DNA of 64,000 nucleotides. Origin: Prosthecobacter dejongeii (GTDB lineage: Bacteria; Verrucomicrobiota; Verrucomicrobiia; Verrucomicrobiales; Verrucomicrobiaceae). Below the pieces are notes generated by a model. The model did no database searches. It saw only the letters and a program-made list of their open reading frames with translations, and had not been told where the DNA came from. Where the stretch lies: NCBI RefSeq assembly GCF_014203045.1, contig NZ_JACHIF010000001.1:1178001-1242000 (forward strand), read 5' to 3'. A program made the translations under genes and the position numbers. Shown piece by piece: positions 36,269-46,605 of the stretch (positions within the stretch are counted from its first letter, which is position 1; each line of letters opens with the position of its first letter).

Positions 36269-39175
36269 ATGTCACCACTGTATGGAAATATTAAAGAAGC
36301 ATCCGTATTAAGAGGCAAAGCGCCCTTTATTCAGATGCCCCACGAAATGCTTTACGACCAGATACTCGAGCGTCGTCCTATTCATCGACCGTGGTCGCTG
36401 GCAGAAGCATGTACCTCATGCTTTTTCGTCGAACTCAAACAGTGGGCTGAATCGCTCGATGTTTATACCTTTGATACCTTGGTCCATCAGCAACCGTTGC
36501 GGACGGGGACTCTGTTGTTGGGCCTCCATGCAGAGGTAACTCGCAGATATGGTCATGAGGGGCAACTTTGGGCGGTTCTGTCAAACCGTAAAATCGTCTG
36601 CTGGCAGCCTCAGACTTGGGGGCGATTGTACAATCCGGGTGGTAACTTGCAGTTTGGCCACAGGCAATTGCTGGAAAGAACAGCGTTATGGCTTGAGCTT
36701 CGTCATGCATTCGATGTTGAGGACGCCCACAAGTGGTATCGCCTCATTCACCTTCAGATTGGGTTCACTCACGAGGATGCGAAGTCGAGACTCAAGGACT
36801 GGCTTAGTGGGCAATGGCCGCCCGTTGCCGTGCAGACTTTGCTGGAGGAGCGTGATCCTGGGGCACTGGAGTTTCAGCGGATGTGGCATCGGCTGCGGCA
36901 GTATCGGTTGGGGAATGTATCGAAGGCAGGGATGAAGGAGCACCTGAAGTCATGCTGCTGGGTGCTGCCGGAGTGGACGGAGGATTTGCTGAAAGCAGCG
37001 CTGGCGGCGGATCTTATCCCGTTGGCGAATGACGAGGAGGAGAGTATTAGCCAGTTTTACACATCGCCGACGTTGAAATGGGATGGTTCGGGTTTGCCTT
37101 CGTTCAGTGTGGAGTTGTGCCACTTGAACGAGATTGAGACAAATAGTGACTTGGAAGTGCGAGTGCAGGGTAAAGTGCAGGCGAGGTTGCTGAAACAGGA
37201 TGCGGGAGGCTTTGCTCCCGACACGCAGGGGGCGCTCATTCTAGGTGAGGGCGCGGCATTGCGTTCACGTTTGGATTTGCGTCTTGTTTCCGTGGATGAA
37301 AGCTTGGTTCGACAAGCGTCCATCGTACTTTGGGATGCTGATGCTGAGGTTTCTTTGTTCAGACCGAGTGATGGATGGATGGTCACCGAATCCCAGTTGC
37401 GGACGGGGCAGGCGTTTGACCTCATCGCCGCTCGTGACTTGAAGCTGACGCCAGCGCCTTCGTCGAGTACAGTCATCGGAGCCGGCTATCGGCTGCACCG
37501 CTATGAAAAGGGTTGGGCGGGACTGATCGAGGCGACGATGGATGACGTAGCGCTGTGGACGAGTGCGGGATTTGGGAAGCAGCCCGAGCAGCTAAATTTA
37601 GATACAGTGAGAGCACGCTGGATGCAGATATTGGACTTTGCAGGATCAACGAGTCATGCCTGGCCTTGGAAGGTTCCGCTCAGGATTGATGTCGTGGACA
37701 GGAGTTGGAGTTTTGCAGGACTGCGTTGGACTCGCGCTGATGGAAAAATGATGAATTATCTATCACCGCCGACGGAACTTTCACTTGTGGAAGGGGACAT
37801 CGCTCGGACTCTGACTTTGCGGGTGAATGTGCGACATTCGACGTGCCGAACAGCTACCATCCCAGTCAAGTTGCCGCCGCCGATGCAGGGCTGCGTGCGG
37901 TGGAGCACAGAAGGTAAGCCAGTCATTCAGCGAGGCGACAAAACTCTGCTCATTAGCGATGCCAGCCGCTCGATGTGGAGCTTCCTGCTGCCTGAAAGGC
38001 GTGATGATCTCGGCAATGTTCTTTCGATGGAAGAGCGGCGTTGTTCGTTCATGGAAGGGGATGTTGTTCGTGGCAGTGTGCGCTCTCGGGCGATGATTTT
38101 GCCGAGGCTCGGAGGCTATGGGGCACCTGCGTGGATCAGTGAAGATCCCTACAATGGAGTTGAGCACACGATGGATGTGGGATCGCGTGTGATTGATGGC
38201 GGCGTGATCAGGCAGGTTCGTGTGGATGGCGAAACGAATAAAGTGACGGTTACTCAACTTAGCGAGTTTGATCTGACTGAACGGCATGTGTTGCTAGTCT
38301 GGATCGCTCTACCAGACAAACGGGGTGGCATCGTGCGGGTGAATCGTGAGCAGCTAACAGTTTCGGCTTCTGGCTGGGAGTTTCCATTTCCTCCGGGTGG
38401 ATCACTTCTCGGGGTGGCGTTGCTCTATGAAGGCACTCGGCTAGGGAACTGGTTCAGCTCGACGAGGTGGTCTGATGCCTTGCTTCTCTCTCCGCCCGCC
38501 GAACCGGTGGAGATGGCGGCGCTTTTGAGAGTATGGAAGGCTCCTCTCCTACAAAGTGTGGGAAATGAAAATCATAGATCAAATGTGGTCGCTTGGCTGC
38601 ACAAGCATTGGATGAAGGTTTTGCCTGTTTGGCTGGCTTCGGAAGGTTTTCTCACCGCACCGGGCATGGGGCAGACTCCAGTGCCAAAGCTTGATGATGA
38701 ATGGAAACGGGTGGTTCACGCCTTGATGACGGATTTGCAGCCAAGCATTCGTCCTGAGCAGGTTCAGTGTTTTGTCGATGATTTGGCTGCGTCTTCGTCA
38801 AACCAGAAACCAGACGACCGGCTTGGCTTTTGCCTTTTGGCGCTAGCCGATATTTCACCACTTCTGGCTGCCAAGACACTCTCTGCCGCTCTCCAGAGTC
38901 CGTTCGTCTCCAACCTGAAAGCAGCGGGTAAAGATGTTTTTGCAAAGATGCGAGCATGGTTTCCCTGTCGTGAAGAGACAGCGATAGAGCTTGCTCTGCG
39001 GCATGGGAACCGAGACAGCGAGTGGCTGCGCAGGAGCATTCCCAGTCTGCAATCACTGGAATACGAGAACAAAACTCTACCCCTGTCCTACTGCCGTTTG
39101 TCCGGTTCTGAAGAGTTCCGAAAGTTTGCTTTTGGCGTGTGGCTGGAGCAGATCAGGCAACGATTTCATTTATGA
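36269..39175 (+). CDS. druH: DruH-like protein of a Druantia type III system
   Basis: A 968-residue soluble protein without signal peptide or recognised catalytic motif. The call rests on context and size: Druantia type III consists of a large uncharacterised DruH followed by a very large DEAH-helicase/DUF1998 protein DruE, which is the arrangement here, with an ATGA stop-start overlap. The sequence is Trp-rich and mixes helical N-terminal parts (PWSLAEACTSCFFVELKQWA, GLHAEVTRRYGHEG) with a long beta-rich middle (about 270-700) and a helical C-terminus (HRSNVVAWLHKHWMKVLPVW). It begins the island's first defence operon, about 170 bp after the integrase remnant. An unrelated helicase partner is the alternative. 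Confidence 0.6.
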   Translation: MSPLYGNIKEASVLRGKAPFIQMPHEMLYDQILERRPIHRPWSLAEACTSCFFVELKQWAESLDVYTFDTLVHQQPLRTGTLLLGLHAEVTRRYGHEGQLWAVLSNRKIVCWQPQTWGRLYNPGGNLQFGHRQLLERTALWLELRHAFDVEDAHKWYRLIHLQIGFTHEDAKSRLKDWLSGQWPPVAVQTLLEERDPGALEFQRMWHRLRQYRLGNVSKAGMKEHLKSCCWVLPEWTEDLLKAALAADLIPLANDEEESISQFYTSPTLKWDGSGLPSFSVELCHLNEIETNSDLEVRVQGKVQARLLKQDAGGFAPDTQGALILGEGAALRSRLDLRLVSVDESLVRQASIVLWDADAEVSLFRPSDGWMVTESQLRTGQAFDLIAARDLKLTPAPSSSTVIGAGYRLHRYEKGWAGLIEATMDDVALWTSAGFGKQPEQLNLDTVRARWMQILDFAGSTSHAWPWKVPLRIDVVDRSWSFAGLRWTRADGKMMNYLSPPTELSLVEGDIARTLTLRVNVRHSTCRTATIPVKLPPPMQGCVRWSTEGKPVIQRGDKTLLISDASRSMWSFLLPERRDDLGNVLSMEERRCSFMEGDVVRGSVRSRAMILPRLGGYGAPAWISEDPYNGVEHTMDVGSRVIDGGVIRQVRVDGETNKVTVTQLSEFDLTERHVLLVWIALPDKRGGIVRVNREQLTVSASGWEFPFPPGGSLLGVALLYEGTRLGNWFSSTRWSDALLLSPPAEPVEMAALLRVWKAPLLQSVGNENHRSNVVAWLHKHWMKVLPVWLASEGFLTAPGMGQTPVPKLDDEWKRVVHALMTDLQPSIRPEQVQCFVDDLAASSSNQKPDDRLGFCLLALADISPLLAAKTLSAALQSPFVSNLKAAGKDVFAKMRAWFPCREETAIELALRHGNRDSEWLRRSIPSLQSLEYENKTLPLSYCRLSGSEEFRKFAFGVWLEQIRQRFHL

Positions 39176-42100
39176 GCCAGCTCAATACTCTCGACCTCCG
39201 TGACCGTCTCATCTCCCGTGTCAATGCTTTTGCGCTGGACGATCATTTCGTCTCTGATTCGGTGCTTCGAGGCGTTTTGGAGACCGTCTGGTCCGGCCCG
39301 CCGGAGCGTGGTGGACTGGGAAGCGATCTTTGGGTGGAAGGGGCGTTCCCATCTGAGCAAGCAGATGAGACGCTGGGACAAGTGGCAGATGGAGGTCTGC
39401 TAGCGAAGACTCTTGCGAGACAACTGGACCGCGTGAGTGAGTTTCCGTTGAACCGGGCACCTTATACCCATCAGTTGCGGAGTCTGGAGGCTGCACTAGA
39501 GAGCCGGGATGTGCCAGATGGGCAGCCAGCCCTCGTGGTAACGGCTGGCACGGGTGCGGGCAAGACGGAGAGTTTTCTTTTGCCGATGCTGGAGCGGCTT
39601 TGGACTCAAGCTCCGACTTACTGCCAGGGGGTGAGCGCCATAATACTCTACCCGATGAATGCGCTGGTGAATGACCAAGTAGGACGACTGGATAAATGGC
39701 TGGAGGGTCAGGATCGCGTGAGCTTTTTCCACTTCACCAGCGAGACGCCGGAGAACAAGCGCCGTGCGGATGAAAGAGGCACACCTGAAGCTACGCGAGC
39801 ACGCTTCCGCACCCGGCAGCAAGCGCGTGGCTTTGAAGATAGAGAAGGAAAGAAGATCGAAGACGGCTCCGGGCCGCAGCCGCAAATCCTCGTCACAAAC
39901 TACTCGATGCTGGAATACATGCTGTGTCGGCCACAGGATGCCGTGTTCTTCGGGCGAAATTTGCGGGTTCTAGTGCTGGACGAGGCGCACATTTACACGG
40001 GTAATCTGGCGGCGGAGATCACGCTGCTGCTGCGGCGAGTGCAGATGCGCTGCGGGCGCACCCCGGAGGAGGTGCTACACATCGCAACCAGTGCTACCAT
40101 CGGCGGTGGTGCGGCAGCGCTGAGGCCATTTGCAGCGCACTTGTTCAGCAAAGATGAATCCTTGGTGCGATTGATCGAAGGCCGCCGTGTCCGGTCTGCG
40201 TTGGAGGTGGCTGATATTGGAGTTCCTCTGCCGCTGAGCCTCGCTGAGCAGCTTGCTGCAAATCCGCCGCCGGAAAGCGGCACCGTGCGAGTTACGCCTA
40301 ATGGCGATAGCGAGTTTATTGCGACCGATGATGAGGAATGGCTGCGGTGGAGGGATGTGCTTTCTCTGCTGGCACCAGAACCGCGAGTTAGTAAAGCCAT
40401 GAACCGCGCCGATAGGCTCGCGGCACCAATGCTGGCGGATGTTCTGCGCTTCTCGCCTGCGGTAGCGAGGCTGCAAACCCTACTGTGGGCGGACGAAACG
40501 ATGCCACGTCTTCTTTTGCCGGAGTTGGCGGCTCAAATGTTCGGCCAGAACAGTGCGGCGAGCCAACAAGCCACTCGAATCCTGCTGCAAATGAGCGCCT
40601 GTGCTCGCAGCGAGCCTGGAGAGTGGCCGCTAGTGCCGAATCGGCTGCATTACCTCATGCGCGGCCCGGAAGGTATGATGCTGTCATTTCGCCGTGATGT
40701 GAATGCGGCTGCGTATCATCCGCTGAACGGCATTGGTCAGGTCTTCAGTGCGGGGGCTGATCCAGCAGCCTGCGGAGCCTTTGAAGATCATCCGCTGACA
40801 CTGATTCGCTGCCAGATTTCTGGCTGGTGGGGGGTGGCAGCACGTCAGGTGAATGGCATGATGCTTCCGGTGCCCTCCTCCATCGTGCTGCACGGGCGGA
40901 ATGAAGATGGGGAAGAACTCTTCGACCCGGAGAACCCCAATCAGCAGCAAGCTCTGCGTGTGAAACTTTTTTCACTGACCGAAATCGAGGGCGTTCAACC
41001 CCGTCATTTTAATCCGCAGACAGGCCGCTATTCCGGGAATGGGGCTGGAGTGCCACTGTGGGAGCTGCCCAACTGCCCAGTGAGAGGTCTTCCCCTTTGC
41101 CCGGTGAGCGGTGTTCCTCTCGACAAAAACAGCATAGGCTGGTTCGCCGCCCGTGCGAGACTCCAGCTGAGTCTGATCGCTGAAACTGCTCTCGCCGCGA
41201 TGCCTGAGTTCCCTCATGCGAACAAGGCATGGAAACCTGCTCGTGGGCGGCGCTTGCTGGTCTTCTCAGATAGCCGAGCGGAGGCCGCTCGCCTCGGGCC
41301 GAGGCTCACCCGCCAGCATGAGCTGCAGCTTTTTCGTGCAGCCGTGATTCATGTGCTGGGTAATCTCACCCAAGCCGCTAGCGATGGAGATGTTTCTTAT
41401 TATCAGCAAAAGATCGCGAGTATCGAAGCAGACCTTGCCATGGCTAAAAGCGCAGTAATACGGCAAGACCTATTGGCGGACCGCGCTAAGGCGCAGGAAA
41501 AGCTTCGAGAGGCTGAATCTGGTGGCAGCGTGCGGCAATGGGCGGATCGGTTGGGTGAGTCGCCGCTTATCGCTGAGATCATGGACTTGGACTCAGCAGA
41601 GGGGCACGAATCTAAGGATGACAATCGCCAGCAGCGATGGCAGCGGAACGCTGAGCAGGTGCAAGCCTCGCTGGTAAGCCTGTTGGGCAGAGAGTTGGCG
41701 CGACGCCCCACTTGGCCGCAGCCGGGTCTGGAGACGCTGGGGCTGGTTGAGGTGGTCTATCCAGGCATCGAGGCACTTACGCCACCGCCACAGATTTGCG
41801 GCATGGTGTCGATGGGGGTGGCGGAGGCACTGCGCCAGACCTGGGCAGGCTATCTGGCCTCTGTTCTGGATGCGCTGCGTAATCAGGGGTGCGTCACCCT
41901 TGGCCGAGACAGGGACGATGATGATTACAAATATGGAAGTGCGCTGCTTGGGAAATACTTCTCTGCTCGGGATAGCTTCAAAAGAGAGATGCTTTCGTTC
42001 ATCGGCGTGCATTTCGAGGGTCAGCAGACTTCGCGCAGAAATGCCTTCACAAGGGATTACCTCGTAGCCTGTGGGATGTCACGGGAAGTAGCGGTTCAAC

Positions 42101-44880
42101 GTGCGGGTGAAGTCATGGAGCACGTCTTTGATCAACTGCTAGATCATGCACGTAATGGCTCATTCAACTGGCTGGAGGTCAAACCGAGTTCTGAGACCAA
42201 TGGAGGCGATCATGTGGTGCCATCCATGCGCATGCGGTTCCCGCTGCTGGGCTTGAGGGTGCCTTCGCGGCTCTACCGCTGCCAGATGACCGGTCAGGTA
42301 TGGCCTCGCAGCATCGCAGGGCTTTACCCTGGAGCTGCCCGCACCTCGCTTAGTGGGATCAGCGCGGATGATTTGGATCAAGATGCGCGCCTCGGCCGGC
42401 GCAGGCGTGAGTTACGGGAGTGGGAGGGCTTCCGTCTTGGCCTGTGGGCAGAGGAGCACAGCGCCCAGCTCTCCCCGCAGGAAAACGCGAGGCTCCAAGA
42501 CCTCTTCCGTGATGGGATGCGCAACATCCTCAGCAGCACGACCACGCTGGAGCTGGGGATCGACATCGGCGGCCTCAGCGCCGTCTTGCTGGGGAATCTG
42601 CCGCCTGGAAAGGCAAACTATCTCCAGCGTGCAGGCCGCGCAGGACGCCGCGCAGATGGCTCCAGTGCTGTGCTGGGCTTTGCACGTCCATCACCCTATG
42701 AGCGGGAGGTGTTTCTCGACTTCCGGCGGTATCTGAATCGTGATCTGCGCCGGCCCACGGTCTTTCTAGATCGCGCGGCCATCGTCCGCCGTCATGCCCA
42801 CTCCTGGCTGCTGGGTGAGTTCTTCCGCAGCCAATACCTGCATGGAGAACATACTGGAGCCATGGATGCGTATGGCAAGATGGGGCGTTTCACAGGCGAA
42901 CCGTTGCCGGATAAGTGGAACAGCGATGATAAGCCTGTTTTGCCGCCAAGGGATGCCACCAACCTTGCTGATGCTTTTTTGAGCTACCTCGACCAAATCG
43001 CCACTTCTGCGCCCGTCCAAATGCAGCAGGCTCTGGCACATCTGTGGCGCGGCTGCCCTGAGCTAGAGGCTTTGATTCAAGACACCATGACTTCATGGCC
43101 TGTGGTCATCCAGGAGTTCCGCAGTGAATTTGCCGCCGCCTATGAAAAATGGCGCGAAGATGTCCGCTCGCTGCTGGCTGCATGGGATGAGGTGCCAGCC
43201 ATCCCCCCCGTTTACAGCTCTGCTGCGGCGAATCGTGCCCAGGCGAATGCGATCTACTACCAGCTAAGGACGCTTCACCAGATGACGGTGATCGAATCAC
43301 TGGCAGACGCCCGCGTGCTGCCACGCTACGGCTTCCCCATCGGCCAGTGCAAACTTCATGTCCAAGTCTCGGAGCGTGATCCACACACGGGCCGCTATCA
43401 GCTCCGCGAAGAAGACCAGTTCCGCCTGCAACGAGACAGCATGATGGCGATGCGGGAGTATGTGCCAGGCTCGCAACTGCTCGCAGGTGGAAAGATCGTC
43501 ACATCTCGCGGCCTGCTGAAGCATTGGACGGGCGCGATGTTGGCTAATGAATCCTGGGGACTCCGTGGGCGCTTCATTCGCACTCAGAACGGCTACTTTC
43601 ACTACAGTTGCAGCAATGAGGCACCGCGCCAGCCGACCAACGTGAATCCACAATCGCCTCCCAGTTCTGGCGAGATGATCTTCCCAAAAACCGGCTTCTG
43701 CACCTCCACTTCTGAGCAGCCGCGTCATGGCAGCGACTTTGAGAAAGTCGGTTCCGTCGAGGTGTATACAATCGCCTTTGAGGATGCAGCGCGCTGTGAT
43801 ACACCGCAGCCGGGCTTTGGCGGCATTCCGGGCTGCACCGTCACCTACTGCCACGGTGGAGAGTTGTTGCTGCTGAATGGAGGTGAGTTTGGCAAAGGTT
43901 TCGCCATCTGTCAGAAGTGCGGTTATGCGGACAGTGAACTGCACTCCACAGGCCAAGGCCGGGTGAATCTGCCAAGTCACTTTGAAAGACACCACGCACT
44001 GCAATCCACAGCCCGCTGGGAGGAAAGGCGCTGCTGGGAAGATGACGAAGCGCCCGTGTGGCGTCGTCAGCATCTCGCCGCACGGCAGACGACGCATCTG
44101 TTGAAGCTGGATTTCTCCCGCTGTGGTCAACCATTGAGTGAAGAGCTGATCCGCACCCTCGGGCAAGCCTTGCGTCTCGCCGCAGCGATTGTTCTGGAGC
44201 AGGACGCCCGAGAAATCCGAGCCATCGAGCCATCTCTCGATCCGCAGGCAGGAGGCTACGCCTCCGTCGTGCTCTACGACACACTGGCGGGCGGCGCTGG
44301 TCATTTGGCACAACTCTCCCACCCGAGCTACCCCGAGCGTGCCCGCGAATGGATCGACCAAACCATCGCCCTGCTCACCGTGGAACCGACTTTTCCAGAC
44401 AGCGTGCGCCAACGCGAAGCCATGCGCCGCGTCCTCACCTCCGATGCCACGGATGACATGGTACCCGTGGAAGCGCTAGCCTTTCTCCTCCAAGCCCGAA
44501 ATGCTGCTGGCGATGTAGAACCAGTCGCGGTGGTGGATGATCCCATTCCAGAAGATGCGTGGACACTGGATCGCCTCCTCACAGAAGACCCACCACATCA
44601 GTTTGAACTCACCTATCGACTCAATGACATCGCTGGTGTCACCGACATGGCGCAGTGTGAAGTCTGCACTGCCAAGCCATCGCCTGGAGCACGAGTCATT
44701 CTTCGAAATGAAGGGCTAAACGGTGGAATCGCCGCCGGACGCTGGCTTGCCAGTGTGCTTAATGATGGAACCTGGAGAGTGCGCCTCGGCAAGACGGAAG
44801 GTGATTCTCCTGTGTTGCATTTGAGGCAGGCAGAATACGACTCGCTCATCCCACTTGCCATCATCCACCCAAACGCCTGA
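39172..44880 (+). CDS. druE: DruE-like giant DEAH-box helicase with DUF1998
   Basis: The start is the ATG at 39172 overlapping the DruH stop (ATGA), giving 1902 residues; a GTG at 39139 is inside DruH. The helicase first half has Walker A TAGTGAGKTE near 123, DEAH in VLDEAHIYTG near 268, and motif III TSATIGGG near 306. A long insertion with coiled-coil-like stretch (about 740-800) follows. The second RecA-like half has TTLELGIDIGGLSAVLLGNL near 1125 and YLQRAGRAGRR near 1150. The C-terminal DUF1998/MrfA-type region has CQKCGYAD near 1581, GGAGHLAQLS near 1707 and CEVC near 1830, likely metal-binding. Size and order match DruE, the common protein of Druantia anti-phage systems; DISARM DrmA/DrmB would be separate smaller proteins. 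Confidence 0.82.
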   Translation: MSQLNTLDLRDRLISRVNAFALDDHFVSDSVLRGVLETVWSGPPERGGLGSDLWVEGAFPSEQADETLGQVADGGLLAKTLARQLDRVSEFPLNRAPYTHQLRSLEAALESRDVPDGQPALVVTAGTGAGKTESFLLPMLERLWTQAPTYCQGVSAIILYPMNALVNDQVGRLDKWLEGQDRVSFFHFTSETPENKRRADERGTPEATRARFRTRQQARGFEDREGKKIEDGSGPQPQILVTNYSMLEYMLCRPQDAVFFGRNLRVLVLDEAHIYTGNLAAEITLLLRRVQMRCGRTPEEVLHIATSATIGGGAAALRPFAAHLFSKDESLVRLIEGRRVRSALEVADIGVPLPLSLAEQLAANPPPESGTVRVTPNGDSEFIATDDEEWLRWRDVLSLLAPEPRVSKAMNRADRLAAPMLADVLRFSPAVARLQTLLWADETMPRLLLPELAAQMFGQNSAASQQATRILLQMSACARSEPGEWPLVPNRLHYLMRGPEGMMLSFRRDVNAAAYHPLNGIGQVFSAGADPAACGAFEDHPLTLIRCQISGWWGVAARQVNGMMLPVPSSIVLHGRNEDGEELFDPENPNQQQALRVKLFSLTEIEGVQPRHFNPQTGRYSGNGAGVPLWELPNCPVRGLPLCPVSGVPLDKNSIGWFAARARLQLSLIAETALAAMPEFPHANKAWKPARGRRLLVFSDSRAEAARLGPRLTRQHELQLFRAAVIHVLGNLTQAASDGDVSYYQQKIASIEADLAMAKSAVIRQDLLADRAKAQEKLREAESGGSVRQWADRLGESPLIAEIMDLDSAEGHESKDDNRQQRWQRNAEQVQASLVSLLGRELARRPTWPQPGLETLGLVEVVYPGIEALTPPPQICGMVSMGVAEALRQTWAGYLASVLDALRNQGCVTLGRDRDDDDYKYGSALLGKYFSARDSFKREMLSFIGVHFEGQQTSRRNAFTRDYLVACGMSREVAVQRAGEVMEHVFDQLLDHARNGSFNWLEVKPSSETNGGDHVVPSMRMRFPLLGLRVPSRLYRCQMTGQVWPRSIAGLYPGAARTSLSGISADDLDQDARLGRRRRELREWEGFRLGLWAEEHSAQLSPQENARLQDLFRDGMRNILSSTTTLELGIDIGGLSAVLLGNLPPGKANYLQRAGRAGRRADGSSAVLGFARPSPYEREVFLDFRRYLNRDLRRPTVFLDRAAIVRRHAHSWLLGEFFRSQYLHGEHTGAMDAYGKMGRFTGEPLPDKWNSDDKPVLPPRDATNLADAFLSYLDQIATSAPVQMQQALAHLWRGCPELEALIQDTMTSWPVVIQEFRSEFAAAYEKWREDVRSLLAAWDEVPAIPPVYSSAAANRAQANAIYYQLRTLHQMTVIESLADARVLPRYGFPIGQCKLHVQVSERDPHTGRYQLREEDQFRLQRDSMMAMREYVPGSQLLAGGKIVTSRGLLKHWTGAMLANESWGLRGRFIRTQNGYFHYSCSNEAPRQPTNVNPQSPPSSGEMIFPKTGFCTSTSEQPRHGSDFEKVGSVEVYTIAFEDAARCDTPQPGFGGIPGCTVTYCHGGELLLLNGGEFGKGFAICQKCGYADSELHSTGQGRVNLPSHFERHHALQSTARWEERRCWEDDEAPVWRRQHLAARQTTHLLKLDFSRCGQPLSEELIRTLGQALRLAAAIVLEQDAREIRAIEPSLDPQAGGYASVVLYDTLAGGAGHLAQLSHPSYPERAREWIDQTIALLTVEPTFPDSVRQREAMRRVLTSDATDDMVPVEALAFLLQARNAAGDVEPVAVVDDPIPEDAWTLDRLLTEDPPHQFELTYRLNDIAGVTDMAQCEVCTAKPSPGARVILRNEGLNGGIAAGRWLASVLNDGTWRVRLGKTEGDSPVLHLRQAEYDSLIPLAIIHPNA

Positions 44881-44885
44881 CCCAC

Positions 44886-46571
44886 ATGGCACGCCTCGTC
44901 CCTCATCACGACACCTCCACAATCGAGCATGACTCCGAGCGCAGTGTAGCCGAGGCCCTTTGTGCGCAACTACCGCCTGAAGTCGTCGTCTTTCACAGCT
45001 ACCCCTGGCTACGGCCCGAAAGGAACGAGCGCAGTGGCAAAGTGAATCTCCACGAAGGTGAGGCAGACTTTGTCATCCTGCATCCACGCTTCGGCATCAT
45101 GGTCGTGGAGGTGAAGGGCGGACACGTCTATTACGACCAGCGAACGATGCGCTGGGAGCGACATGGAGCGCGCCATGAAATGAAAGACCCCTTCGTGCAG
45201 GCAGCCAAGAACATGCACGCCCTCGAAGCCACCGCCAAAGAGCGCTACTTCAAAAACGAACTGCCATTCGTGCGGGGCTACTGCGCTGTGTTTCCTGACT
45301 GTGAATGGACCGGCACTGCGCCACCTGGAGCCGTGAATGCCAATCTCTTCGCCGCCAGTGACCTGAGCAAACTCGGCACACGAATAGAAGCTCTCTACCG
45401 CGCTTTTGATCGCCGAAAAGACCACACGCCACTGCTCACCTCCGTGCTCGATGGCTTGATGAAGACGCTGACCTGCGAGTTCAAGCTCACACCCGCATTG
45501 TGGAGGGAGATCGAGCAGCAGGAGCGCATCCTGTTTCGTTTCACGGAGGATCAGTTGTTGCTGCTCAATTTCCTCAATCAGCACCGCCGGGCAGCCGTCC
45601 AAGGAGTTGCGGGTTCCGGCAAGACGCAGCTAGCACTCGCAAAGGCCCGGCAGTTTGCTGACAAGGGGAAGCGTGTGCTACTTCTCTGCTACAATCGAAT
45701 GCTTGCAGATTGGTTGGCCGAGCAAGTCGCCGAGCAGAAGGACCGCATAACCGCCATCAACTATCATCGCATGGCTCTCGAATGGTGTGGGAGGGCAAAA
45801 GTCGCTTTTCCGGCCGGCGGTCAGGACGAAGCTTTCTGGAGCACTTCAGCAGCAAGGCTGTTTGAGAATGCCATTGAGCGCTTGGACAGCGACAGGTTCG
45901 ATGCCGTTGTTGTCGATGAAGGTCAGGATTTCCATGAATCGTGGTGGGACAGTGTGGAGTGGCTCAATCGAGACCTTTCCGACGGCCCGCTTTATGTATT
46001 TTACGACCCAGCACAGCAGCTCCAGCACCAAACACCCCAGCGCCTTCCCCAACTCGGGACGCCGTATCATCTGCCAACCAACTGCCGAAACACCAAGCAA
46101 ATCTCCGATTTCTGCGCAAAAGCTATAGGGCATGCGATAACCGTGAAACCTGGACAGCCCGAAGGCAGACCGCCGACCATCAGGATCGCTTCAAACGAGC
46201 AAGCGCAGAAAGCACAGGTGGCGGCATGTCTTGATGAATGGCTGTCTGGAAGTAGCGGCCTCTCGTGCAAGCAGATCGCCATCCTAAGCGCCCAGCCACT
46301 CTCAAGAAGCTCGCTGCGGCATAGCGCTTCAATCGGTCGCTGGCGTGTCACAGACGACCTCGAAGAATGGAGAGCAGGCAAGGCCGTCCTGCATACGACT
46401 CTGCGCAGATTCAAGGGCATGGAAGCCGATGCTGTTATTGTTCACGACATTCCCAAAGTCGAACCAACGCCTAATGAAAGCCAATTCTCGGCAAAGCATC
46501 TTTATGTCGCATGTTCCCGCGCCAAGCACCTCCTTTGCCTATTGAGCTACGAGGAATTCGTTGTTCATTGA
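44886..46571 (+). CDS. NERD-domain nuclease fused to UvrD-type (SF1) helicase
   Basis: A 561-residue protein 5 bp downstream of DruE, so the same operon. The N-terminal NERD (nuclease-related) domain shows EGEADFVILHPRFGIMVVEV followed by KGG, the PD-(D/E)XK-like D...ExK core. From about 220 the SF1 helicase: Walker A GVAGSGKTQLALA near 240, VDEGQDFHESWW near 343, VFYDPAQQL, then the late motif LRRFKGMEADAVIVHDI and LYVACSRAKHLL. It probably cuts or unwinds foreign DNA. This is not a listed component of Druantia III as I know it, so it may be an accessory. Confidence 0.85.
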   Translation: MARLVPHHDTSTIEHDSERSVAEALCAQLPPEVVVFHSYPWLRPERNERSGKVNLHEGEADFVILHPRFGIMVVEVKGGHVYYDQRTMRWERHGARHEMKDPFVQAAKNMHALEATAKERYFKNELPFVRGYCAVFPDCEWTGTAPPGAVNANLFAASDLSKLGTRIEALYRAFDRRKDHTPLLTSVLDGLMKTLTCEFKLTPALWREIEQQERILFRFTEDQLLLLNFLNQHRRAAVQGVAGSGKTQLALAKARQFADKGKRVLLLCYNRMLADWLAEQVAEQKDRITAINYHRMALEWCGRAKVAFPAGGQDEAFWSTSAARLFENAIERLDSDRFDAVVVDEGQDFHESWWDSVEWLNRDLSDGPLYVFYDPAQQLQHQTPQRLPQLGTPYHLPTNCRNTKQISDFCAKAIGHAITVKPGQPEGRPPTIRIASNEQAQKAQVAACLDEWLSGSSGLSCKQIAILSAQPLSRSSLRHSASIGRWRVTDDLEEWRAGKAVLHTTLRRFKGMEADAVIVHDIPKVEPTPNESQFSAKHLYVACSRAKHLLCLLSYEEFVVH

Positions 46572-46585
46572 ACAACACGAGCTGG

Positions 46586-46605
46586 GATTGAAGCCTATTT
46601 CAATC
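46586..46605 (+). terminator. Weak hairpin after the Druantia operon
   Basis: GATTGAA, six-base loop, TTCAATC, starting 15 nt after the NERD-helicase stop; no clear U-run follows, so termination is only possible. Confidence 0.35.

Noticed and set aside
36177-36311. A 44-codon frame with CHHC just before and overlapping the DruH-like start.
   Set aside because: Overlaps DruH by 43 nt in another frame, no family; kept out for lack of support.
36269-44880. DISARM or Zorya as identity of the helicase operon.
   Set aside because: DISARM would need DrmA/DrmB as separate genes with a PLD protein or methylase, and Zorya needs ZorA/ZorB membrane motor genes; neither is present. One very large helicase with DUF1998 after one large unknown fits Druantia III better.
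44960-45000. A partial look-alike of the shared 29-bp motif (GTCGTCTTTCACAG) near 44985.
   Set aside because: It lies inside the NERD-helicase coding sequence and lacks the conserved CTTTGTCGTGG half.
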